64,000 nt of DNA from an uncultured Sutterella sp. (lineage in GTDB: Bacteria > Pseudomonadota > Gammaproteobacteria > Burkholderiales > Burkholderiaceae_F). Below, one piece after another: positions 8,733 through 16,212 of the stretch (positions are counted from its first letter, which is position 1; each line of letters begins with the position of its first letter). Where the stretch lies: NCBI GenBank assembly GCA_958347955.1, contig CATVXH010000003.1:1-64000 (forward strand), read 5' to 3'. A program made the position numbers and the translations under genes. The notes under the pieces were generated by a model. It was given only the letters and a program-made list of their open reading frames with translations. It ran no database searches and was not told where the DNA came from.

Positions 8733-8738
8733 TTCATG
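8590..8738 (+). ncRNA. Probable omega (reRNA) guide scaffold of TnpB
   Basis: In IS605-group elements the guide RNA scaffold covers the tnpB 3' end up to the right end, with the guide taken from the flank. Here that stretch is hairpin-rich: GGGCG with CGCCC near 8615-8635, TTGGGGA (8688-8694) with TTCCCAA (8699-8705), and GCAC (8714-8717) with GTGC (8722-8725). The 5' limit is a guess. The predicted guide would begin at 8739 in the reductase fragment. Confidence 0.4.
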
Positions 8739-8954
8739 AATTCTTCCCAAAAATTCTTCGCTGGTCCCGGCTGAGTAACCGTTGGCGGTGTCAAAAAAGT
8801 TAATGCCGCTATCTAATGCATGTCGAATAATTTTTTCGCTTTCTGTTTCGTCAAGCGTCCAATCATGCATAAGGCCTCGCACGCCGAAACTCATGCAGCC
8901 CAAACAAACCTTAGAAACAGAAATACCGGTATGACTAAGTGACGTATACAGCAT
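8739..8954 (-). pseudogene. Aldo/keto reductase, 5' part (split gene)
   Basis: The N-terminal 72 codons of the aldo/keto reductase whose remainder is at 6122-6910. The start at 8954 (MLYTSLSHTGISVSKVC) is chosen for the GGAG at 8960-8963; upstream in-frame ATGs exist. It carries the first two catalytic residues in GINFFDTANGYSAG (Asp, Tyr) and ends at SEEFLGRI where the IS605-type element begins. Read on through the insertion, the frame ends within the element's right end. Confidence 0.9.
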
Positions 8955-9043
8955 GATTTTCTCCATCAAACCTTTTGAGAAATCATACTGCCGATCTCGT
9001 TTTCAAACGTGACCGAGAGTTTCAAAAAATAGCCTAAAAATCT

Positions 9044-9850
9044 TTATACCTGAAATGTGCAAAGGTTATTTTGGTGATTAAAAGCTTTTTCGAATCGAAC
9101 CATGACATCTTTTTGAAAATCATCGAGATAGCTCAGCGCTTTTTCGGCAATTTGGCGATCCACGCCGTAATAGATTCCTGCGACGCCGCCGGTGATTGCC
9201 GCCAGCGTGTCGCTGTCGCCACCGATGCTGACAGCGTTTCGAATGGCATCTTCAAAAGAGTCAGACTCAAAGAACGCCTTTAAAGCAAAAGGCACTGTGC
9301 CTTGACAGCTGCCTTCATAGCGATAAGTCGGTCGAATCTCGTCCAGCGTGTATCCCATGGGATAGTAGTTTTGGTTAATGTACTTCTCAATATCGGTTTT
9401 CACAAGTCCCGTTTTAGCTAAAAAGCCTGCGACAGCGGTGGCCTGCGCGCCTTTCAATCCTTCAGGATGGTTGTGAGTAGGGGCGGTGACTGCGTCACTC
9501 ATGTGTTTTGCTTCTTCCAATGTTTGCGCGGCAATGGAGCAGGCAGAAACACGCATCGCCGCGCCATTGCCGAAACTTCCATAGGCTTGCGCCTCATCGG
9601 AGAGCATCCAGCGCCTGAATCCATCGCCATAATCTTTGTCGGCGTAGCGCCGTGAAAAAAATCGTAGAGAGCGGGCTGCGGCAGTCTCAAGACTTTCTCG
9701 ATTGTTTAAAAGCGCGTCACAGACGGCGAGCGTTAAGATCGTATCGTCCGTGACGAAACAGTCCTCAGTCATGAGCTCAAAATCTTTTCTTTTAATGTTG
9801 TTGTACTCAAAGCGCGAACCTACGATGTCGCCAACAATAGAGCCAAGCAT
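9044..9850 (-). CDS. ADP-ribosylglycohydrolase (DraG-type)
   Basis: A member of the ADP-ribosylglycohydrolase family, magnesium-dependent enzymes that remove ADP-ribose from proteins or other substrates. The metal-binding motifs are present: FVTDDTILTLAV near residue 33 and IGGDSDTLAAITGGVAG near the C-terminus. The start opens with LGSIVGDIVGSRFEY, the standard first motif. Of two adjacent ATGs (9853, 9850) the second is better spaced from the GGAGG at 9856-9860. At about 268 residues it is a single-domain enzyme. It is divergent from an unknown gene and a Sir2 deacylase, so the three could share NAD or ADP-ribose chemistry; this link is inferred from position only. It may instead process ADP-ribosylated small molecules. 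Confidence 0.9.
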   Translation of the reverse strand: MLGSIVGDIVGSRFEYNNIKRKDFELMTEDCFVTDDTILTLAVCDALLNNRESLETAAARSLRFFSRRYADKDYGDGFRRWMLSDEAQAYGSFGNGAAMRVSACSIAAQTLEEAKHMSDAVTAPTHNHPEGLKGAQATAVAGFLAKTGLVKTDIEKYINQNYYPMGYTLDEIRPTYRYEGSCQGTVPFALKAFFESDSFEDAIRNAVSIGGDSDTLAAITGGVAGIYYGVDRQIAEKALSYLDDFQKDVMVRFEKAFNHQNNLCTFQV

Positions 9851-9979
9851 CATTGCCTCCGTTTTAAATGCCTTTATGAATAACTTTAGATTGTGTTCCT
9901 TCTGTTTTTGATGTGTTCAAACCTTCATAAATTGAAACATCCTTCTATATTCTGAAATTATGAATAGAGGAGATAGAAG

Positions 9980-10945
9980 ATGGGAAAAAACAAAGTATTT
10001 AATCCCTTTGATTATGTCTCAGGGAAAAAATTTCGAGCGCTCTTGGATCAGGATTACCTTTCGCTGATCCAAGAGCTTCATCAAAAGGTTTCTTCTGACA
10101 GATTCGCCTTTGCGCTTGAGGCGGGCAACTTTTTCTATCGCGCGGTTTATCCAGAGCGTGCAATTATGATGGCTATGGTTGCCGCTTCGGGTTTAAACAT
10201 TTCAAAACTTTTGACTGAAGAGGAAAATTCTAAAGTTCAGATCATTCAAGCGCTTCTGGACGGATCTTTTAATAGTGACGAAGAGCGCCATTCTTTGACC
10301 GAAGAAATTAAAGCATTGACCGGTGGCATTGCTCTTGTGTACTTGAATTCCATTATTGACTATTGCCGACAAACCCGTCGTGAGTGTTTAGGTTGGGATT
10401 ATCGTTTTGCAGAGGCTTTTTTCAAGAAGTGGTATGCCTTTTCTGATGGCATCAAAGCATCGAAGTATTCTTGGGAGCTCACGGAAGTTATTGAAGAGTT
10501 GGCCGAACAAGAACAATACGATATTCCGTGTCGCGATTTCAATCGTGACATCTATGATATTGAGGTCTCAAGCGACGAGGCGGCTGAAGAAATTGTGAAA
10601 ATTGCTCGTTGCGCGGGTTTTTATTTTGGCATGAAGGAGCCTTGGTCAGGTATCTTAAAGGTGCCCAAGCACTTTAGGCTGAAAAGTTTTCCCTGGCAAA
10701 AATATAAACTCTTGCGTTTGGTTCAATTGGTTGGGAGTCATCATCCTGATACAAAGATTCAAATCATCAGTCCCACCCCGGAAGCGATGTCCGGCTATTA
10801 CTGGTATCGCGATGAGCTTCACGTGAGTGAAAAATTTCAAATTTTTTCGCGTATGAACATCAATCAGTTACTTAAGAAAACGCATTTCAGTGATCCCTGG
10901 GAAAAGCTGAAGTATTACGCGTTTAAGCAATATCTCAAAAAGTAG
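9980..10945 (+). CDS. Hypothetical protein in operon with Sir2
   Basis: The family is not recognised. The 321-residue product is soluble and mixed alpha/beta, without signal peptide or membrane segments. The start at ATG 9980 has a strong ribosome site (AGAGGAGAT). The N-terminal half is helix-rich (for example DYLSLIQELHQKVSSDRFAF), with an acidic middle (VSSDEAAEEIVKI). The C-terminal part is rich in aromatic residues and lysine. The stop is four bases from the Sir2 start, which makes co-transcription almost certain and suggests a joint role. The divergent ADP-ribosylglycohydrolase is 129 bp away. It may be a target, partner or effector for the deacylase, but nothing in the sequence decides this. 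Confidence 0.75.
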   Translation: MGKNKVFNPFDYVSGKKFRALLDQDYLSLIQELHQKVSSDRFAFALEAGNFFYRAVYPERAIMMAMVAASGLNISKLLTEEENSKVQIIQALLDGSFNSDEERHSLTEEIKALTGGIALVYLNSIIDYCRQTRRECLGWDYRFAEAFFKKWYAFSDGIKASKYSWELTEVIEELAEQEQYDIPCRDFNRDIYDIEVSSDEAAEEIVKIARCAGFYFGMKEPWSGILKVPKHFRLKSFPWQKYKLLRLVQLVGSHHPDTKIQIISPTPEAMSGYYWYRDELHVSEKFQIFSRMNINQLLKKTHFSDPWEKLKYYAFKQYLKK

Positions 10946-10949
10946 GACA

Positions 10950-11759
10950 ATGGAAATGCTTTCAACGATGATTAAAAAGTGGCGTGCAGAGCGTCCGAGT
11001 ATTTTTATTCTGTCTGGAGCAGGATTGTCTGTCGAAAGCGGTATCCCCACGTATCGAGGGGCGGGCAGCGACCGCGTCAATGATGGCAAAAGCCTTTCGG
11101 CAGGCTACATGAGGTCGATGCCCGAACGCGTCTACCGCGCAACCAATCAGAGAATTAAGGATTTCGACGCCTGCGAGCCAAACGCGGCTCACCGAGCGAT
11201 TGCCGGTTTTGTCAAGAAGTACCGTTTGCGCGCCGATATTATCCATGTGACTCAGAACATTGATTCATTGTGCGAAGAAGCGGGAGATACGGCGGTTTTT
11301 CATCTTCATGGCGTGCTTAATCGCAGTGTTTGCCGAAAATGTGGCGCTGTTTTTCCTCGAAAAGGCTTGTACAAAGAAGGTAATGTGTGCCCAAAATGCG
11401 GAGCTGCTCACTTTAGTGTCAGGCCTGACGTGGTGCTTTTTGGTGAGAGACCGCATGGACTGGATTGGATAATGTCTTATTTGAAGGAAGTGGATATTTT
11501 TATAGCAATCGGCACTTCGGGTACGGTTTATCCTGCGGCTGACTTTGTGACGATGGCGGCAGCGGCGGGCACTCCTATCCGGATACTTCTCAACAAAGAG
11601 CCACCTGAAGAGATGGCGTTCAATTGCGCCATGATGGATGAAGAATATGGTCCGTATAACTATATTCGGCTAGGCGATGCCACAGGCACGGTTCCGATGG
11701 TATTAAAAGAAATTGGCAAACTGATTGAAAATCTTCCGGTTAAAGTTGGTTGCGAATAA
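10950..11759 (+). CDS. Sir2-family NAD-dependent protein deacylase
   Basis: A sirtuin that uses NAD to remove acyl groups from lysine and forms O-acyl-ADP-ribose. Visible motifs: GAGLSVESGIPTYRG at residues 23-37 (NAD binding), TQNIDSL at 101-107, catalytic His120 in FHLHG, a structural zinc site at Cys128, 131, 147 and 150, and GTSGTVYPAADF in the Rossmann part. The 269-residue length is a single catalytic domain, so it is more like a classical deacylase than the NADase domains of antiphage systems. It is co-transcribed with the preceding unknown gene. ATG 10956 is an alternative start better spaced from AGGA. The next 264 bases (11760-12023) are very AT-rich and contain no gene. Confidence 0.92.
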   Translation: MEMLSTMIKKWRAERPSIFILSGAGLSVESGIPTYRGAGSDRVNDGKSLSAGYMRSMPERVYRATNQRIKDFDACEPNAAHRAIAGFVKKYRLRADIIHVTQNIDSLCEEAGDTAVFHLHGVLNRSVCRKCGAVFPRKGLYKEGNVCPKCGAAHFSVRPDVVLFGERPHGLDWIMSYLKEVDIFIAIGTSGTVYPAADFVTMAAAAGTPIRILLNKEPPEEMAFNCAMMDEEYGPYNYIRLGDATGTVPMVLKEIGKLIENLPVKVGCE

Positions 11760-12023
11760 GGAAAGAATTGTTTTTTGAATAAGACGGATGGCATAGGATA
11801 ACCTGTCGGATTATTGGACAAGCCGCATTAAAATCTCTTAATAATTATGATCTAATTATTGTTTAATACATTTGAAAAATAAGGAATAAATAGAATCATG
11901 TAATGAGCTAATATTTTAATTTTGATTTGTCTGTTTTTTTAATTTAATCGAGGTGAGAACAAAAAATCACCAAACATAACAGGTACAATCAGACTGTTAG
12001 AGTATCAACGCAAAAGCATATCA

Positions 12024-13757
12024 ATGAACCATATTTCAGAAGCGACTCGTCGCAATTGGCGAAGGTTGGGAGCGAAAACCGAAACAAGATTGCAGAAACG
12101 AGCCAATAAGACAAATTCGAAAAAACGTTTTATTCCTATTGAGCGATGCCCGGATAAAGAAGTAGTGAAGTGGATCGAGGCATTAATCTCGCGGACATTA
12201 GACTGTCAATGGGACATTGCGTCAGTGTTGCGATCGGTCGCAGAAAAACTTTTCATTGAAAATAAATTATTGACCCGTTGCGGGTATCGTGAATTTCAAA
12301 ACGAGTACAAAGACATAGAGATAATCCCCGAGGTGGTTTCTCTTCAAGTGCCAGAGGCGTTTGATCTTTTGGGAACAATTTATCAATCCTATCAAACGGA
12401 AGGTCAAAAAAATATAAACGGATCGTACTTCACAACGAAGGAAATCGTTGACGAGATGCTCGGCCAATATGATTTTTCTGACGGCAAAAGATTTTTAGAT
12501 CCCTGCTGCGGAAGCGGAGCATTTTTAATTTCTTTGAATAATATCGATCCTAACGATATCTACGGAATTGATAGGGACGGTGTGGCCGTTATGCTGGCAA
12601 AGGCGAATTTGCTGATCCGCTATAAAGATGTCGACTTTTATCCGAAGATATTTTTGATGAATTTTATATCCGATGATTTATTCACTCAGTCGGAACTCAA
12701 TAAGCTCGGATGTTTCGATGTTATTGCCACCAATCCTCCATGGGGCGGGGTTATTGAAGTTAGTGAGAACAGTCGGCAAAAAAGAACCGGAAACGAAACC
12801 GCATCCATCTTTTTCATCAAATCGTCTGACTATTTAACCGATCACGGTGTGATTAACTTTTTGATGCCGGTATCGATTTTGAACGTCAAAACCCATGTCG
12901 GATTGCGTCGTTATATCCTTGAGCATTTGCATTTACAAAAAATTCGGATCTTCAGCAAACTTTTTTCCGGCGTCACCACTCAGTACGCCAGTCTGGAAGC
13001 TTCCAAATCGGAGACGTCAACAGCAGTTCAGTATTTTTCAAACGGTGAACAAAAGAGCGTAGAGATCAATACTTTTCATAAAACAGAAAATTTGACCTTT
13101 ACCCCCGTGCAGGCGATTGACTCAGAAATTCTGGACAAGGTTTTTTCCAAAGGACGTTTGAATCTGACGCAAAGCATATGGGCTTTGGGGATTGTGACCG
13201 GGGACAACAAATCAAAGCTGCATGATAAGCCTCGTGAGAATGAAGAAAAAATATATACCGGGAAAGAAATACAGCCTTTTACTTTATTGCCGGCAAAAAA
13301 TTACATCCTTTTTGATAAAAACAGGTTGCAGCAGGTGGCTAAAGAGGAGTACTACAGGGCCGCTGAGAAGTTGGTTTATAAATTTATCGGTAAAAACTTG
13401 ACATTCGCCTATGACGATAGCGGCGCTCTGTTTTTAAATAGCGCCAACATTTTAATTCCCAATGTTCCCGGAATGTCTGTAAAGACTGTGTTGGCGTTTT
13501 TAAATTCCCCACTTTTTCAGTTTTTGTATATCCGGCTGTTTAATGAGGTGAAAATATTGAAGGGTAATTTGCAGGAACTCCCGTTTCCGCACATTACTCA
13601 TTCAGAAGATGAAACATTTAAAGCGGATGTTGACAGGATTTTGTCGGGAGATAAATCCGTTATTGATGAATTGAATGAGAAAATTTTGACTTTTTATGGT
13701 TTGAATGAATCGGAAAAACGCCATATCAGAGAGGTCGTTCATGGAAAAATTGGTTAA
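12024..13757 (+). CDS. Type II N6-adenine DNA methyltransferase
   Basis: An amino-methyltransferase that protects host DNA by methylating adenine in the recognition site. The opening ISEATRRNWRRLG resembles a family of Type II enzymes. Motif I is FLDPCCGSGAFL at residues 157-168, with the acidic motif II region at GIDRDGVAV, and motif IV (catalytic) is NPPW at 237-240. The C-terminal part looks like a target-recognition domain ending in ELPFPHITHSEDE. At 577 aa it is the expected size. The gene overlaps the next one by 17 bases, the normal arrangement for a methyltransferase and its nuclease. The coding sequence is visibly more AT-rich than the core genes, a sign of transfer. Specificity cannot be read from the sequence. 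Confidence 0.92.
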   Translation: MNHISEATRRNWRRLGAKTETRLQKRANKTNSKKRFIPIERCPDKEVVKWIEALISRTLDCQWDIASVLRSVAEKLFIENKLLTRCGYREFQNEYKDIEIIPEVVSLQVPEAFDLLGTIYQSYQTEGQKNINGSYFTTKEIVDEMLGQYDFSDGKRFLDPCCGSGAFLISLNNIDPNDIYGIDRDGVAVMLAKANLLIRYKDVDFYPKIFLMNFISDDLFTQSELNKLGCFDVIATNPPWGGVIEVSENSRQKRTGNETASIFFIKSSDYLTDHGVINFLMPVSILNVKTHVGLRRYILEHLHLQKIRIFSKLFSGVTTQYASLEASKSETSTAVQYFSNGEQKSVEINTFHKTENLTFTPVQAIDSEILDKVFSKGRLNLTQSIWALGIVTGDNKSKLHDKPRENEEKIYTGKEIQPFTLLPAKNYILFDKNRLQQVAKEEYYRAAEKLVYKFIGKNLTFAYDDSGALFLNSANILIPNVPGMSVKTVLAFLNSPLFQFLYIRLFNEVKILKGNLQELPFPHITHSEDETFKADVDRILSGDKSVIDELNEKILTFYGLNESEKRHIREVVHGKIG

Positions 13758-14475
13758 CTTTTTATGCGAAAAAGCGAAAAAACTTTCGGAGTCTCATCCA
13801 GAGGTTGACTTAAGTCAGGACTACTTGGATAGGTTAAATTCCGTCTATCCATTCAATAAGTTTGAATACGTCATAAGCCATTTAATTGCTTTTGATGTTA
13901 TATCGCTTGAAGATTATTTGGAATTGCGCAACGAGTATTTGGAGCGTAATAAGTATTTGTATTTATATGAAATAACAGCGCCGAGAACATTTGGGGAAAC
14001 CTGGGCGCAGAGACATCTCAATGAATTAGTTCCAGAATTAAAACGTCCGTCAAAAAAAGTGGATCAAACATACTCAGGTGAATATGACTTCTGGTATGAG
14101 GGAATAAAGATTGAAGTGAAAGCATCCAGGGCCGTTAAGAGACAAAGTGGCGGGGCGTTAGTTGAGAAGGCTTTATCAAGCGATTCGCAAGACGGTTTTG
14201 ATATGAATTTTCAACAAATAAAACCGAAGTGTTGCGACGTTTTTGTATGGATTGGTGTTTGGCGGGATGTCATTCGTTATTGGGTTCTCTCTTCTCAAGA
14301 ACTCCAAGAAAATATTTCTGCTTACAGCAACAAACAACACAGAAATAGTCACGATGAAGGTCAGCTATGGATTAAAGAGACGAATATTGAGGAATTTAAG
14401 CAGTACGAGGTTCCTGTTCGTCATTTGCTGGAAACGATAATCACTAAAGGTCGGATAACCTCTCAGGAAATGTAA
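13741..14475 (+). CDS. Type II restriction endonuclease
   Basis: The nuclease partner of the upstream methyltransferase, inferred from position and the catalytic motif. From ATG 13741 (GAGAGG shortly upstream) it encodes 244 residues. A PD-(D/E)xK-like centre is visible as GEYDFWYEGIKIEVKAS: an acidic residue in YD, then EVK about ten residues later. The N-terminal half is helical. The 17-base overlap with the methyltransferase suggests translational coupling. An in-frame start 36 bases earlier is unlikely because it lies deeper in the methyltransferase. The recognition site is unknown. It ends 31 bases before the convergent Doc gene. Confidence 0.82.
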   Translation: MEKLVNFLCEKAKKLSESHPEVDLSQDYLDRLNSVYPFNKFEYVISHLIAFDVISLEDYLELRNEYLERNKYLYLYEITAPRTFGETWAQRHLNELVPELKRPSKKVDQTYSGEYDFWYEGIKIEVKASRAVKRQSGGALVEKALSSDSQDGFDMNFQQIKPKCCDVFVWIGVWRDVIRYWVLSSQELQENISAYSNKQHRNSHDEGQLWIKETNIEEFKQYEVPVRHLLETIITKGRITSQEM

Positions 14476-14505
14476 AACGTCCGGGTGGCGATTTTGGTTA
14501 AATCG

Positions 14506-14904
14506 TCACCTTGAAACTTTGGAATCCAGAATTTCCTTTCGAACAAAATCCGCCAATTGGTTTCTTGTCATTTCTCCTGTCGCGACTTTGACAATCACAT
14601 CGCTTAATCCGGACGGTACTCGAGTGCGTTGGTTATTTCTGTGCAAAAAGAGATATAACGCGTTAACGGCAGTTCGTTTGTTGGCATCGCTAAAGGCGTG
14701 ACCGCGGGCAATGACTTCGCAATAAATTGCTGCCGTGCCGGCAAGAGAGTGATCCTTACCATAGTCAAATAGCGAATGGATGCGGCAGTAGAGGGCTTGG
14801 ACTCGCTTGCTTTGGTTTTGAGATAGCGCCACTCTCAGTCCGCCGTATCGATTCAAAAGTTTTTCGTTTAAACGAATTAATTCCCAGGTTTTTAAGTGCT
14901 TCAT
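14506..14904 (-). CDS. doc: Doc-type Fic toxin
   Basis: A Doc-subfamily Fic protein; the P1 Doc prototype phosphorylates EF-Tu and stops translation. The Fic core motif is HAFSDANKRTA at residues 69-79, very close to Doc HIFNDANKRTA, and the 132-residue length is right for a single Doc domain. The inhibitory helix of other Fic classes is not present, so an external antitoxin is expected. A 42-codon reading frame directly upstream overlaps it by four bases (ATGA), where a Phd antitoxin would usually sit. It is the last gene of a minus-strand operon containing AAA+, VWA and unknown proteins, so it may serve as effector of that cluster or be a simple toxin-antitoxin pair that joined it. Confidence 0.9.
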   Translation of the reverse strand: MKHLKTWELIRLNEKLLNRYGGLRVALSQNQSKRVQALYCRIHSLFDYGKDHSLAGTAAIYCEVIARGHAFSDANKRTAVNALYLFLHRNNQRTRVPSGLSDVIVKVATGEMTRNQLADFVRKEILDSKVSR

Positions 14905-15029
14905 TTATTAAAAAGTTCCTTGTTAACGCCGTCGAGCTCTTCGAAAACCGCCTCGATTTCCCGATCAAGTTCTTTAATCATCTCTTCCGTGGTCGGTTCT
15001 TGGTTTTGCATTTCTTTTTCCTGGTCCAT
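14901..15029 (-). CDS. 42-aa acidic peptide, candidate Doc antitoxin
   Basis: A very short reading frame, too short for usual gene callers, starting at ATG 15029 and ending with TGA that overlaps the doc start in an ATGA junction. The peptide starts MDQEKEMQNQEPTTEE and ends DGVNKELFNK. It is strongly acidic and predicted to be one long helix. The start lies two bases after the VWA gene stop (15032-15034). Tight spacing on both sides supports translation. It lacks the N-terminal DNA-binding domain of Phd/YefM antitoxins, so it may be just the toxin-neutralising helix. It is not a known family to me; function as antitoxin is inferred from position, size and charge. Confidence 0.6.
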   Translation of the reverse strand: MDQEKEMQNQEPTTEEMIKELDREIEAVFEELDGVNKELFNK

Positions 15030-15031
15030 GA

Positions 15032-16210
15032 CTAATCCATTTCAAAAATCACGTTGTTGATGTGTTTAGGAATCTTTTCGTTTTCGTGTGTTAAGACCCA
15101 AAGTGTCTGCACCTTTTCTTCGCCGGGAGCGGGGTACGGCGTGAAGTCGTCGGTGAGAATTACGCAGGCATCGGCCTCTTCGGCATTCTCAGCCGTCCAA
15201 AGAGTGATTTTTCTCATATCGGTGCCGCCTCTTCCAGGCGCCTCAAGTTCAAAAGGAACCTCCTGCCACTCATGGCGCTCGATTTTTTGCACATCGGCAT
15301 CACACCACAGGACAATCACTTCCTCAGGTTTGCACTCTTCGATGACATCAAAGAGGTGTTTGCCGAATACAGAAAGCGTTTTTGAATCAATGGAGCCTGA
15401 TGTGTCAATTCCCACCACCAAGGTGCCCATGCGGGCTTCTTTATCAACCGAGGGCAGGTACGCGTCGCTGAATCATTTATTGGGTCTGCGCCAGCTTTCA
15501 TTTTGTGAGACAAACTTATTCATAAAACGGGCAAGGAGTTGATGCCAGGGGAGTTTTTCCGTGAGCACGTAGGCTTGCAACTTCTCAAGAAAGGCGCCCC
15601 TTCGATTTCCCATTCCTGACATTTTTTCTTTAGTGATGCCCTCGGCGACGGCAAGATTTATCCGATTGGCAATTTCCCGAGCTTCGCTTTCATCCAAAGC
15701 TTCTCCATAAGTTCGTCGCGCATCACCGAGCGTATCTCCTTTGATGTTGGGCGCTGTTTTATCGCCTGAGAAAATAAGATCCAGATCCATCGTGACGAAT
15801 TTGGTTTTTTTGACGATTTCTTCATAAATATCTTCAGCAAGGCGGTTTTGTGCCCCGGGCATTCTCACACCATTGTTTAAGTATTGTCCGATGCCCAATT
15901 CAATTAAAGTTTCGTTAATCACGGCGTCGCAGGCGATATTGAAAATTAAGCGATCCCTTTCGCCTCGACGCATGGCGTGCGATAAGGCGACATGCATAAC
16001 CTCGTGGCAAAGCAAAAAGACAATCTCCTCCACCGAAAGCGTTTCAATGGTCTTTGGGTTATAAAGAATCACGCCTCGGGGAGTGACTGCCGCGATCGGC
16101 ACCTCGTCTGTCGCCTTTAGAGCAAAACGGTAGAGCATAGTGCTGAAAAACGGTTCTTTAAGTGATAGCCGAGTTTTCGCTTGTATGAGTTTGTCGACGA
16201 TGACGGTCAT
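15032..16210 (-). pseudogene. DUF2201-like metallopeptidase-VWA protein, interrupted by in-frame TGA
   Basis: A protein with an N-terminal zinc-peptidase-like domain and a C-terminal von Willebrand A (VWA) domain, usually paired with a MoxR-type AAA+ ATPase. The HExxH motif is HEVMH at residues 69-73, and the second domain has a MIDAS motif in GIDTSGSID. TGA at 15473-15475 follows SWRRPNK, and the same frame continues FSDAYLPSVDKEARMGTLVVGIDTSG to the stop at 15032. Homologues would read straight through here, so a CGA to TGA change is likely. An internal ATG (15430) could still give the 132-residue VWA part. The whole would be about 392 aa. It begins two bases after the ATPase stop codon. 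Confidence 0.85.
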
Positions 16211-16212
16211 GA

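Larger units (their letters stand above)
6911..8738 (+). mobile_element. IS605-type insertion sequence (tnpA/tnpB)
   Basis: A 1828-bp element with divergent, slightly overlapping tnpA (minus) and tnpB (plus), inserted in an aldo/keto reductase gene. The ends are inferred from the host gene: deleting exactly 6911-8738 restores the reductase frame (LGRI joined to VKRSTTRD). The left end then abuts TTTAAC (6905-6910), which matches the target reported for the IS605 group (TTTAA/TTTAAC). No target duplication is expected or seen. The left end holds a small hairpin (CCGAAC 6957-6962 with GTTCGG 6971-6976). The right end holds stem-loops at 8688-8705 and 8714-8725. tnpA is frameshifted and tnpB is intact, so the copy probably cannot move by itself. 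Confidence 0.85.
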
